From contig SKII01000057.1 of NCBI GenBank assembly GCA_007116505.1, positions 1-8,071 of the forward strand: a stretch of DNA of 8,071 nt. Direction: 5' to 3'. The translations under genes were made by a program, and so were the position numbers. Shown in pieces: positions 1-5,849 of the stretch. Below the pieces are notes generated by a model, which saw nothing but the letters and a program-made list of their open reading frames with translations, did no database searches and was not told where the DNA came from. This DNA is from Nitriliruptoraceae bacterium (lineage in GTDB: Bacteria; Actinomycetota; Nitriliruptoria; Nitriliruptorales; Nitriliruptoraceae). Numbering within the stretch: the stretch's first letter is position 1; every line of letters starts with the position of its first letter.

Positions 1-939
1 GTCCTCGTGCAGTCGAGCTCCGTCTCCACCGCGACGATCGTCGGTCTCGTCGGCGCAGGGACGCTCGACGTATCGCTCGCCGTCCCGATGATCATGGGGG
101 CGAACATCGGGACGACCGTCACGAACACGCTCGCCTCGCTCGGTTCGGTCCGTCGCCGCGAGGAGTTCCGTCGTGCACTCACCGCCGCGACGATGCACGA
201 CTTCTTCAACATCTTCGCCGTGCTCGTGCTCCTGCCGGTCGAGCTGCTGACGGGCCTGTTCACCCGTACGGCGGTCGCCCTCACCGGCGTGCTCCGCGGC
301 ACGGACATCGCCATCGAGCCGGGGCCGAGTCGCCTGCGCGCGGCCGTCCGCCTCCCGGTCGGCATCGCCAAGGACCTGGTCGCCGCGTCCGGACTGCCCA
401 CCCGGATCGGCGCGGTCGTCCTCCTATCGCTCGGCCTCGCGCTCATCTTCCTCGCGCTCGTCCTCATCACCCGCAACATGCGACAGCTGGTGCGCGGCTC
501 GGTGGAGCGCGCGATGAACCACATCGTCGGGCGGGGCGGTGGCTCGGTCGGCATCCTCATCGGGATCCTCGTCACCGTCGCCGTGCAGTCCTCGACGATC
601 ACGACCTCGATCCTCGTGCCCCTCGTCGCCGCCGGGCTGCTCACCGCCCGCAGCGCCTACCCGATCACCCTGGGAGCGAACGTCGGGACGACGGTGACGG
701 CGCTGATCGCCTCGCTGGCCGTGACGCAGCCGGCCGGCCTCACGATCGCGCTCGTGCACACGCTGTTCAACGTGGTCGCGATCGGGCTCATCTTCCCCGT
801 CCGTGCCATCAGGGACGTGCCCGTGCGGATGGCGGAGGTGTTCGCCGGCTTCGCCGTCCGGCATCCGACGGTCGTCGGCGCGTACCTTCTGGGTCTGTTC
901 CTGGTCATCCCCATCATCGGCATCTTCCTGATCCCCTGA
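1..939 (+). CDS. Na+/phosphate cotransporter family protein (NptA/YjbB type), 3' part
   Basis: Integral membrane protein that by family (Na/Pi-cotransporter II-related, PF02690) imports phosphate with sodium. The gene is cut by the window edge: the frame is open from base 1, so the true start lies upstream. The visible 312 codons contain the family's duplicated core twice. The first copy has a QSSS motif (bases 10-21) followed about 25 residues later by GANIGTT (from base 97). The second has QSST (from base 586) followed by GANVGTT (from base 673). Both are embedded in hydrophobic segments. Further strongly hydrophobic helices lie near bases 205-270, 410-470, 545-640, 730-800 and 880-936. The protein ends at a final hydrophobic helix with no cytoplasmic PhoU domain. 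That domain appears to be supplied by the next gene, 52 bp downstream on the same strand. The family is clear. Phosphate as substrate is inferred from it and from the neighbour. Confidence 0.9.
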   Translation, partial: VLVQSSSVSTATIVGLVGAGTLDVSLAVPMIMGANIGTTVTNTLASLGSVRRREEFRRALTAATMHDFFNIFAVLVLLPVELLTGLFTRTAVALTGVLRGTDIAIEPGPSRLRAAVRLPVGIAKDLVAASGLPTRIGAVVLLSLGLALIFLALVLITRNMRQLVRGSVERAMNHIVGRGGGSVGILIGILVTVAVQSSTITTSILVPLVAAGLLTARSAYPITLGANVGTTVTALIASLAVTQPAGLTIALVHTLFNVVAIGLIFPVRAIRDVPVRMAEVFAGFAVRHPTVVGAYLLGLFLVIPIIGIFLIP

Positions 940-977
940 GGCAGCGAGCGGACGAGCGAGCACGGCACCCTTCGACC

Positions 978-985
978 GGAAAGGA
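978..985 (+). promoter_or_regulatory. Ribosome binding site of the PhoU-like gene
   Basis: The purine run GGAAAGGA lies six bases before the ATG at 992. It is the best Shine-Dalgarno match among the plus-strand genes here and fixes that start. It lies in a 52-bp gap with no visible terminator, in keeping with co-transcription with the transporter gene. Confidence 0.7.
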
Positions 986-991
986 ACGACG

Positions 992-1663
992 ATGGTCTTC
1001 AGCTTCCGCAGGGACGGCGACGCCGAGCGCCTCGACCGCATCGAGGCCACGCTCCAGCGCATGATCGCCGACGACCTCCACTCCTTCGACCTCGCGATGT
1101 CGGCGCTGCTCGGGGAGCGATCGCCGCACGAGATCGGCGCCGAGCTCCGCGCGACCGACCACGGCGTCAACCAGGCGGAGCGCGACATCCGCCGCGAGCT
1201 CGTCGTGCACGCCAGCGTCCACGGCGCGATCGACACGCCGGCGATCCTCATCTACATGTCCATCGTGAAGGACATCGAGCGCATCGGGGACTACGCGAAG
1301 AACCTGTTCGACCTCGCCGTCGACGGCACCGACCTCTCGACGGGGCTCCACACGGGGGAGATGACCAGCCTCGCCAGCGAGGTCCCCGCGTTCCTGCGCG
1401 ACGTCGCCGACATCTTCCACGAGCGCGACGAGGAGCGCGCGAAGCAGCTGATGCGCAGTGGCGACGCCCTGCTCGACCGCTTCGATGCGCGCGTGTCCGA
1501 GCTCGTCAAGGAGGAGCACCCCGATCGGCAGGCCGTCGCGGTGGCGCTCACCCACCGCTACCTCAAGCGCATCGTCGCGCACGGGATGAACGTGCTGAGC
1601 GCTGTGGTGATGCCGGTGGACCGGCTCGACTACTTCGACGAGGACCCGGAGGACCGGTCCTGA
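992..1663 (+). CDS. PhoU-like phosphate-transport regulatory protein
   Basis: All-helical, soluble protein of 223 residues. This is the usual size for PhoU, which binds metal clusters and modulates phosphate uptake at the membrane. The first half carries the signature ERIGDYAKN (residues 96-104), preceded by a helix of the form D-x2-VN-x2-ERDI (56-66). The second half (about 121-215) has the corresponding helix at 189-205, reading YLKRIVAHGMN. It keeps R193, H197 and N200, but lacks the acidic residues expected in the E-R-x-x-D pattern (K192 and A196 instead). The start is set by the GGAAAGGA site. The C-terminus is acidic. It follows the Na/Pi transporter gene closely and probably does the job of the PhoU domain often fused to that transporter. 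It could respond to cytoplasmic phosphate or simply stabilise the transporter. Which it does cannot be read from sequence. Confidence 0.85.
   Translation: MVFSFRRDGDAERLDRIEATLQRMIADDLHSFDLAMSALLGERSPHEIGAELRATDHGVNQAERDIRRELVVHASVHGAIDTPAILIYMSIVKDIERIGDYAKNLFDLAVDGTDLSTGLHTGEMTSLASEVPAFLRDVADIFHERDEERAKQLMRSGDALLDRFDARVSELVKEEHPDRQAVAVALTHRYLKRIVAHGMNVLSAVVMPVDRLDYFDEDPEDRS
1650..1661. repeat. 12-bp perfect palindrome at the end of the PhoU-like gene
   Basis: AGGACCGGTCCT reads the same on both strands and covers the last codons and first stop base of the PhoU-like gene. It faces the 3' end of tRNA-Val on the other strand. GGACCG (1651-1656) can also pair with CGGTCC (1677-1682) to form a larger hairpin. 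No T-run follows on either strand, so a classical intrinsic terminator is not supported. It may still reduce read-through between the convergent units, or be chance in GC-rich DNA. Confidence 0.3.
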
Positions 1664-1685
1664 GCCAGCTGCCCTGCGGTCCGGG

Positions 1686-1757
1686 TGGGCACGAGAGGTA
1701 TCGAACCTCTGACCTCTGCCGTGTGAAGGCAGCGCTCTCCCACTGAGCTACGTGCCC
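1686..1757 (-). tRNA. tRNA-Val (anticodon CAC)
   Basis: The minus strand folds into a full 72-nt cloverleaf. The 7-bp acceptor stem is GGGCACG/CGTGCCC. The D arm is GCTC/GAGC. The anticodon stem CTGCC/GGCAG encloses the loop TTCACAC, whose anticodon CAC (plus-strand 1723-1725) reads GUG valine codons. The variable loop has 5 nt, and the T arm AGAGG/CCTCT has the loop TTCGATA. The discriminator base is A, and CCA is not encoded, so it must be added after transcription. The tRNA begins seven bases after the stop codon of the anti-sigma-like gene on the same strand. It is therefore either processed from that gene's transcript or expressed from a promoter within the gene's end. Confidence 0.97.
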
Positions 1758-1764
1758 GGGGGGC

Positions 1765-2481
1765 TCAAGGTAGCGCGACGCGGAGCACCTCGGCACCCCG
1801 GGGTCCGCTCGACGAGAGCATCCCCCGCTCCCGCGTGACGACCAGCTGCGTGGCGCTCCCCCGCTGCATCCGCACCGCGACCTCCGTCTCGGTCCGGGGC
1901 CCGACGGCGAGCACCACGGACTCGTCGGTGCTCGCGCCCACCGGAGTGAGCCACGCGACGAGACGCTCGTCCGAGCCGAGGGGACCACCGTCGGCGATCA
2001 CGATCGCGACGCGAGACCCGGCGAGCGCCACCCGCGCGGACAGCACGTCGAGTCCCGTCCCCTCGAGCAGGGTCCCCGTCGCGAGGTCGCGCAGGATCGC
2101 CCCACGGTCCTCCGCGACGCTGAGGTACGTGTCCGCGCTGGTCCTCAGGTGCAGGTTCCAGAAGCCCGACCCGAGCGCCAGCAGCGCCGCCAGGAGCAGC
2201 ACCCCGATGCGGATCGGCGCGCGGGTGTCCGCCCGTCCGTCGGACCTCCGCCCATCCGTCAGCGGCTCACGCCGCTCAGGCACCGCACCGTCGGCGACAC
2301 GCCGGCGCTCCTCACGCGCCGCAGCGTCGAGGCTGCTCGAGATACCCCGCAGCTCCGCGACACGGGCCCGGCAGTGGGGGCACTCGCGCAGGTGGGACCG
2401 GAACGTCTCCGCGTCGCCACGCTCGAGACCTCCGAGCACGTGGGACAGCGCGAGCTGCTCGAAGCGGGCATGTCGGTCCAT
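1765..2481 (-). CDS. Putative zinc-finger, single-pass membrane anti-sigma factor (RskA-like)
   Basis: A 238-residue protein with anti-sigma factor architecture. The N-terminal cytoplasmic domain has the zinc-binding ZAS signature H30-x3-C34-x2-C37 in a helix-rich context. A charged linker follows (about 52-88), then one transmembrane helix (about 90-110), then an extracytoplasmic beta-rich domain (about 115-238) that loosely resembles RskA-type domains. Family members hold an ECF sigma factor inactive at the membrane until regulated proteolysis releases it. No sigma factor gene is adjacent, so the partner is unknown. The ATG at 2481 has no Shine-Dalgarno sequence. A TAGGCT hexamer ends seven bases upstream, which suggests a leaderless message. 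The open frame extends far upstream, but that part lies antisense to the VanW gene and has no family features. tRNA-Val follows after seven bases. A non-sigma-related zf-HC2 membrane protein is the main alternative. Confidence 0.8.
   Translation of the reverse strand: MDRHARFEQLALSHVLGGLERGDAETFRSHLRECPHCRARVAELRGISSSLDAAAREERRRVADGAVPERREPLTDGRRSDGRADTRAPIRIGVLLLAALLALGSGFWNLHLRTSADTYLSVAEDRGAILRDLATGTLLEGTGLDVLSARVALAGSRVAIVIADGGPLGSDERLVAWLTPVGASTDESVVLAVGPRTETEVAVRMQRGSATQLVVTRERGMLSSSGPRGAEVLRVALP
1767..1772 (-). promoter_or_regulatory. Possible -10 element for tRNA-Val inside the preceding gene
   Basis: On the minus strand, TACCTT matches the actinobacterial TAnnnT -10 pattern and spans the last two codons and the first stop base of the anti-sigma-like gene. 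It ends nine bases before the tRNA, so transcription could start about two bases ahead of the mature 5' end. No convincing -35 was seen 16-18 bases upstream. This is a weak call on one hexamer. Confidence 0.3.
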
Positions 2482-2488
2482 GGGGACG

Positions 2489-2494
2489 AGCCTA
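2489..2494 (-). promoter_or_regulatory. Putative -10 (TAGGCT) giving a leaderless anti-sigma mRNA
   Basis: TAGGCT on the minus strand fits TAnnnT and stands exactly seven bases before the ATG at 2481. Transcription would then begin at or next to the A of the start codon. The absence of any Shine-Dalgarno sequence there supports this reading. No clear TTGACA-like -35 is seen 17 bases upstream. Confidence 0.5.
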
Positions 2495-2503
2495 GGGCAG
2501 CGG

Positions 2504-2509
2504 TAGCCT
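2504..2509 (+). promoter_or_regulatory. Putative -10 (TAGCCT) of the VanW-family gene
   Basis: TAGCCT on the plus strand fits TAnnnT in the 57-bp divergent region. A start near base 2516 would give a leader of about 22 bases before the GTG at 2539. It lies only 9 bp from the opposing TAGGCT element, so polymerase or a regulator at one site would affect the other. The upstream -35 would fall inside the divergent promoter and is not recognisable. Confidence 0.4.
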
Positions 2510-2538
2510 CCACGGACCGTCCGCACTGGGGCCCGACC

Positions 2539-4428
2539 GTGCCGCTCCTCCCGTCGAAGCTGACCCTCCCCAGCCGGTCCCGACGTGCCCTGTGGGCGTC
2601 GCTGTCGCTCGTCGTCGCGCTGCTGTCGCTCCTGCTGCTCGTCGTCCTCGCGCAGGCCGGACGCACGCTGCCCGGCACGACCGTCGTCGGTGTCGACGTG
2701 GGTGGCCGCGACGTCGCGAGCGTGCGGCGGCTCCTCCTCCCTGCGCTCGAGCGCGAGGTGCTCCGCCCGCTCGCCGTCTCCGTCCCCGGCGAGCGGATCC
2801 TCGTCCGGCCGGTCGACGCGGGCCTGCGTCTCGACGTCGATGCGACGGCGCGTGCCGCTATGGCGAACGGTCGGGGCGCCGACCTGCGCGGTCCCCTCCT
2901 CCGGCTGAGCGCGTGGGCCGCCCCGAGGGAGCTGGCGCCGGTCGGCACCGTCGAGCAGGGGATGCTGGAGGCCTGGATCGAGGCGACGGCACGACGCGTC
3001 GAACGGGCGGCGAGCGTCGGCGACCTCCGCGTCGACGCGGAGAGCGGCGAGGTCGTGGTCGTCCCCCCGACGGGTGCCGTCCGCATCGACCGTGAGGCGA
3101 GCGCGGAGGCGCTCCGCGCGGCCCTGCTCGACCCCGCGACCCGTCAGGTCACGCTCGTCACGGAGGTCACCGCGCCGGCCGCGCCGCTCGCACCCATCGA
3201 GGGGATCGCTGAGCGTCTGCGGGAGGCCGCGCGGCGACCCATCGGCCTCGAGCACGAGGGGCGCCGGCTCAGCGTCATGCCGGAGGAGCTGCTGGAGATC
3301 GCCGCGATCATTGCCGTCCCCGGCGAAGGCGGCGGGATCCGGCCCGCGCTGGTCCTGCCGGCCGACGCGGTCGCGCGGGTGCTCGGCGAGCGTGGACGCG
3401 CGACGTTCGCCCGGAGCGCCCGGGACGCCGTCATCCACACGCCGGACGTCGCCCCCGCCGCCCTCTCCGCGCTCGGCGCGACCGAGTTCCGACCCGTCCC
3501 CGCCGACATCGACGTCACCCTCGGCTGGTCCTCCGTCACCTTCGTCCCACGGCTCACGGGACAGCAGATCGCCGCGATGGTCATGGAGGGCCGCCGACGT
3601 GCCGAGGCGGACCTCATCATCGTCGACGCGGCGCTCCCGAACGAGGTCGTGCTCGCCCGGCGCCCGACCCACCTGATCGGGACGTTCACGACCTCCTTCA
3701 CCGCAGGCGCGGTGCGCAACGTCAACATCGGCCTCCTCGCCCGCATCCTCGACGACCGCCTGGTCGCGCCCGGCGAGGAGTTCTCGATCAACGCCACCAG
3801 CGGGCCGCGCACCTGCGACGCCGGGTTCGTCCCCGCAGGGACCATCGTGCGCGGCGAGCTCGTCGACACCTGCGGCGGTGGGGTCTCGCAGATCGGCACG
3901 ACGGTGATGAACGCCGCGTTCTTCGCCGGGCTCCCGCTCGAGCAGTGGCAGCCCCACTCGTTCTTCATCTCCCGCTACCCGGCGGGCCGCGAGGCGACGC
4001 TCTCGTCCCCCGAGCTCGACGTCCGCTTCCTCAACGACACCGACGGCTACGTCGTCGTCCGCGCCTCCACCACGCCCACGTCGGTCACCGTGTCCCTCTA
4101 CGGCATCCCGGCATGGAGCTCGGTCCGGGCCGACCACGGGCCGGCACGCTCCCCGACCGACTTCACCGAGGTCGTCCGCATCGCGCCGGACCTGCGCCCG
4201 GGCGCGCGACGCGTCGTGCAGTCAGGGGGTGGTGGCTTCACCATCACGGTCGCGCGCACCCGCACCCCCGTCGTCGACGGCGAGCCGGACGTCGAGCGGT
4301 TCACGACGGTCTACCGGCCGCAGCAGCGCATCGTCGAGGTCGGCCGAGCGCCGGAGGACGTCAGCGGCGACGCCGGACCCGCCGACGCTGCACCCCCGGC
4401 GGCTGACGGCGCAGGGAGCGGCGGCTGA
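2539..4428 (+). CDS. Membrane-anchored VanW-family protein with peptidoglycan-binding-like domains
   Basis: A 629-residue envelope protein. A short basic N-terminus is followed by one transmembrane helix or uncleaved signal (about 21-40). Next comes a long extracytoplasmic region (about 41-370) of the repeated PG_binding_4/YoaR type: segments such as GTTVVGVDVGG and LTGQQIAAMVMEG lead up to the VanW domain. The VanW domain (PF04294) spans about 379-524. It shows TFTTSF, the GEEFSIN strand, TCGGGVSQIGTT starting at T444 and C445, and RYPAGREAT at 479-487. A small GGGGF-to-VEVG segment follows, then a disordered Ala/Gly/Pro tail. The biochemical role of VanW is not established; its link to the cell wall comes from the family. 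I chose GTG 2539 because it follows a weak GGGG site and does not run into the divergent gene. ATG 2470 in the same frame would overlap that gene. The last 68 bases overlap the opposing HIRAN gene. Confidence 0.88.
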   Translation: MPLLPSKLTLPSRSRRALWASLSLVVALLSLLLLVVLAQAGRTLPGTTVVGVDVGGRDVASVRRLLLPALEREVLRPLAVSVPGERILVRPVDAGLRLDVDATARAAMANGRGADLRGPLLRLSAWAAPRELAPVGTVEQGMLEAWIEATARRVERAASVGDLRVDAESGEVVVVPPTGAVRIDREASAEALRAALLDPATRQVTLVTEVTAPAAPLAPIEGIAERLREAARRPIGLEHEGRRLSVMPEELLEIAAIIAVPGEGGGIRPALVLPADAVARVLGERGRATFARSARDAVIHTPDVAPAALSALGATEFRPVPADIDVTLGWSSVTFVPRLTGQQIAAMVMEGRRRAEADLIIVDAALPNEVVLARRPTHLIGTFTTSFTAGAVRNVNIGLLARILDDRLVAPGEEFSINATSGPRTCDAGFVPAGTIVRGELVDTCGGGVSQIGTTVMNAAFFAGLPLEQWQPHSFFISRYPAGREATLSSPELDVRFLNDTDGYVVVRASTTPTSVTVSLYGIPAWSSVRADHGPARSPTDFTEVVRIAPDLRPGARRVVQSGGGGFTITVARTRTPVVDGEPDVERFTTVYRPQQRIVEVGRAPEDVSGDAGPADAAPPAADGAGSGG

Positions 4429-4777
4429 GCGCGCCCAGCGGCTCCTCCACGGCGAGACGCAGGTGCAGGAGCGGGCGCTGCCACCGCCCGTCCGGCTCCT
4501 CGACCCATCCGTCCAGCACGGCCTCGAGCTCCGCACCGGCGTCCATGCGCGGCGCGATGCGCGAGGCCACCGTCCGGTCGAGGTAGCCGAGTCGCCAGCG
4601 CGGACGACCCGCGTCCACCAGCCAGACGCCGACGGCCATCGGGTCGGCAGGGTTGCTCGGCTCCCGCAGCAGCGCCACCGGGGTCCCCGGCTCGAGGACG
4701 GCGCTCGCAGGCGGCGGGACGGCGGCGAAGGCGTAGCCACGCACCGGGGTGTGGAAGGCCGGCAGCGAGGGGTGCAT
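4361..4777 (-). CDS. Small HIRAN-domain protein
   Basis: A 138-residue protein, almost entirely one HIRAN domain (about 12-110). HIRAN was first described in Rad5/HLTF and in bacterial stand-alone proteins; in HLTF it binds DNA 3' ends. Visible signatures are VRGYAF near the start, the conserved LREPSNPADPMAVGV (37-51), and the strand-helix RLGYLDRTVASRIAP (62-76). A strand pair follows (about 85-110). The last 20 or so residues are extremely arginine-rich (12 of the last 20). This could add nucleic-acid affinity, or simply reflect the antisense of the VanW Ala/Gly/Pro tail, which the gene overlaps by 68 bases. The ATG at 4777 lies 10 bp after the stop of the nuclease gene on the same strand, and there is no good Shine-Dalgarno sequence. 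A role in DNA-end recognition with the nuclease is inference. Confidence 0.75.
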   Translation of the reverse strand: MHPSLPAFHTPVRGYAFAAVPPPASAVLEPGTPVALLREPSNPADPMAVGVWLVDAGRPRWRLGYLDRTVASRIAPRMDAGAELEAVLDGWVEEPDGRWQRPLLHLRLAVEEPLGALSRRSLRRQPPGVQRRRVRRRR

Positions 4778-4784
4778 GGCCGTC

Positions 4785-4790
4785 ACGCTA
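4785..4790 (-). promoter_or_regulatory. Possible -10 (TAGCGT) for a leaderless HIRAN mRNA
   Basis: TAGCGT on the minus strand fits TAnnnT and ends seven bases before the HIRAN ATG at 4777, the same geometry as at the anti-sigma gene. Its first three bases are also the TAG stop codon of the nuclease gene, so part of the match is forced. If real, the HIRAN gene can be expressed apart from the nuclease. Confidence 0.35.
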
Positions 4791-5774
4791 GCGAGCCCCC
4801 GCCCCACCGGCCGCACCGTCATCCGCCGTCGCAGCGGCGGCCGCGACGGCACAGGTCGTGCGGCGACGGCACCCGAGGCACCATCCTCCGGCGACGATGC
4901 GCTCGTCCTCGCTCGCGAGACGGACGGCCTGGCGGACCGCGTCGGCGACACGGGCCGCCGCCGTCATGAGGACGGGCTCCGCGAGGTCCTCATGCTCCAC
5001 GCGACCCTCGGTGACGTACAGCGTCGCCCACCGGAAGGGCACCGCACCGTCGGCGAGCGTGGCGAGCAGGGCGTAGAAGCGCAGCTCGTCGCGGTCGCGC
5101 TGCCCCCGTGGCATCCCGGTCTTGAGGTCGAGGAGCAGCCTGCGGGCTCGACCGTCACGGACGGCGCTCTCGACGAGCAGGTCGGGCACGCCCTGCAGCT
5201 GCACGGCACGGCCCCCGAGCCGCGCGACGAGACGCTGCTCGGTGCGGACGCGCAGCGGTGCACCGCGCAGGTCGGGCCAGACCTCCCGGAAGGCCTCGAG
5301 CGACGTGGCCGACTCCTGGAGGAGCAGCGCGCGCTCGGACGCGTCGCGCGCGTTCAGCCACGCACCGATCGACCCGGGGTCGCCCGGGCGCTCGGTCGCC
5401 AGACGGTGCCACGCCCGCTCGACGACCCGGCCGACCTCCGCGTCGCGGGCACCGTCGACGTCGGCCTCGATCGCCGCGTGGGCGAGCGTGCCCCGCACGT
5501 TCGCCCACGCGTGGACGTACGGCTCAGGGTCGCGCTGGAGCCCGTCGCACGCCAGCCGGGACAGCCGCGTCTTGGTGATGAGCAGCGGTCGCCGGGCCAG
5601 GTCGGGACGCTGCTCGCGCAGCGCGACCCACTCCGCCACGGGCTCGGCGAGCGGAGCGAGCACGCGCTCGGCGAGCCCATCGGGAACGACGGGCCGTTCG
5701 AGCCCCCAGGCGAGGACCTCGTCGAGGACCCGCCCCTGCGCGGGCGTCGTGACCGGCGGCCGCGCGATGCTCAT
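4788..5774 (-). CDS. Stand-alone Fe-S PD-(D/E)XK nuclease, RecB/AddB/Cas4-like
   Basis: A 328-residue protein with a RecB-family nuclease core but no helicase domain. All expected motifs are present: C76 in SRLACDGLQ, RGTLAHAAIE with H99, E179, GVPD with D198, LLLDLKTG with D216 and K218, and ELRFYALL with E230 and Y234. Near the C-terminus is C299-x2-C302-x5-C308. One early cysteine plus three late ones is the pattern that ties a 4Fe-4S cluster around the nuclease fold in AddB and Cas4. The protein should therefore be an active metal-dependent DNA nuclease. The alanine-rich tail looks disordered. I chose ATG 5774 because AGAGGGA lies just upstream. GTG 5825 in the same frame is possible but has GAGG directly abutting it. 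It lies 75 bp after gltB and 10 bp before the HIRAN gene. No cas1 or cas2 is near. Confidence 0.85.
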   Translation of the reverse strand: MSIARPPVTTPAQGRVLDEVLAWGLERPVVPDGLAERVLAPLAEPVAEWVALREQRPDLARRPLLITKTRLSRLACDGLQRDPEPYVHAWANVRGTLAHAAIEADVDGARDAEVGRVVERAWHRLATERPGDPGSIGAWLNARDASERALLLQESATSLEAFREVWPDLRGAPLRVRTEQRLVARLGGRAVQLQGVPDLLVESAVRDGRARRLLLDLKTGMPRGQRDRDELRFYALLATLADGAVPFRWATLYVTEGRVEHEDLAEPVLMTAAARVADAVRQAVRLASEDERIVAGGWCLGCRRRTTCAVAAAAATADDGAAGGAGAR

Positions 5775-5777
5775 CGG

Positions 5778-5784
5778 TCCCTCT
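5778..5784 (-). promoter_or_regulatory. Ribosome binding site of the nuclease gene
   Basis: AGAGGGA on the minus strand lies three bases before the ATG at 5774. The spacing is short, but it is the only purine-rich site at a suitable start and favours this ATG over GTG 5825. A GC hairpin abuts it directly upstream. Confidence 0.45.
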
Positions 5785-5821
5785 GCGGCTCCCCTGCCGC
5801 TCGACCGCGGCTCCCGTGCCG
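5785..5821 (-). repeat. Two tandem 15-bp repeats, each a small hairpin, in the gltB-nuclease gap
   Basis: On the minus strand, CGGCACGGGAGCCGC (5821-5807) and CGGCAGGGGAGCCGC (5799-5785) differ at one base and start 22 bp apart. Each folds on itself through CGGC/GCCG with a six-base loop, ACGGGA or AGGGGA. The second can extend to a 5-bp stem. The pair ends immediately before the nuclease Shine-Dalgarno site. The role is unknown: it could be mRNA structure affecting translation, a protein site, or chance in GC-rich DNA. No T-run follows, so it is not a standard terminator. Confidence 0.4.
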
Positions 5822-5849
5822 TCACCCTCGGCGCACCGCGGGCCGGCCG

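Noticed and set aside
1686..1757. tRNA-Val as an integration site for a mobile element
   Set aside because: No repeat of the tRNA 3' end, integrase gene or foreign-looking segment is visible in the window.
2149..2538. N-terminal extension of the VanW protein to ATG 2149 or ATG 2470
   Set aside because: Both would overlap the anti-sigma gene. The added residues are polar, low-complexity antisense sequence ahead of what looks like the natural N-terminal signal and membrane helix.
2482..4137. Long minus-strand open frame extending upstream from the anti-sigma gene to base 4137
   Set aside because: It lies antisense to the well-supported VanW gene and is rich in Arg, Asp and Gly with no domain pattern. 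Such frames are common opposite GC-rich genes.
4788..5774. Nuclease as CRISPR-associated Cas4
   Set aside because: The cluster and catalytic motifs are shared with Cas4, but no cas1, cas2, effector gene or repeat array is present. At 328 residues it is also longer than a typical Cas4.
5785..5821. CsrA/RsmA binding sites in the GGGA-loop hairpins
   Set aside because: CsrA is not typical of Actinomycetota, and the loops do not carry the fuller AnGGA context. Only the repeat itself is reported.
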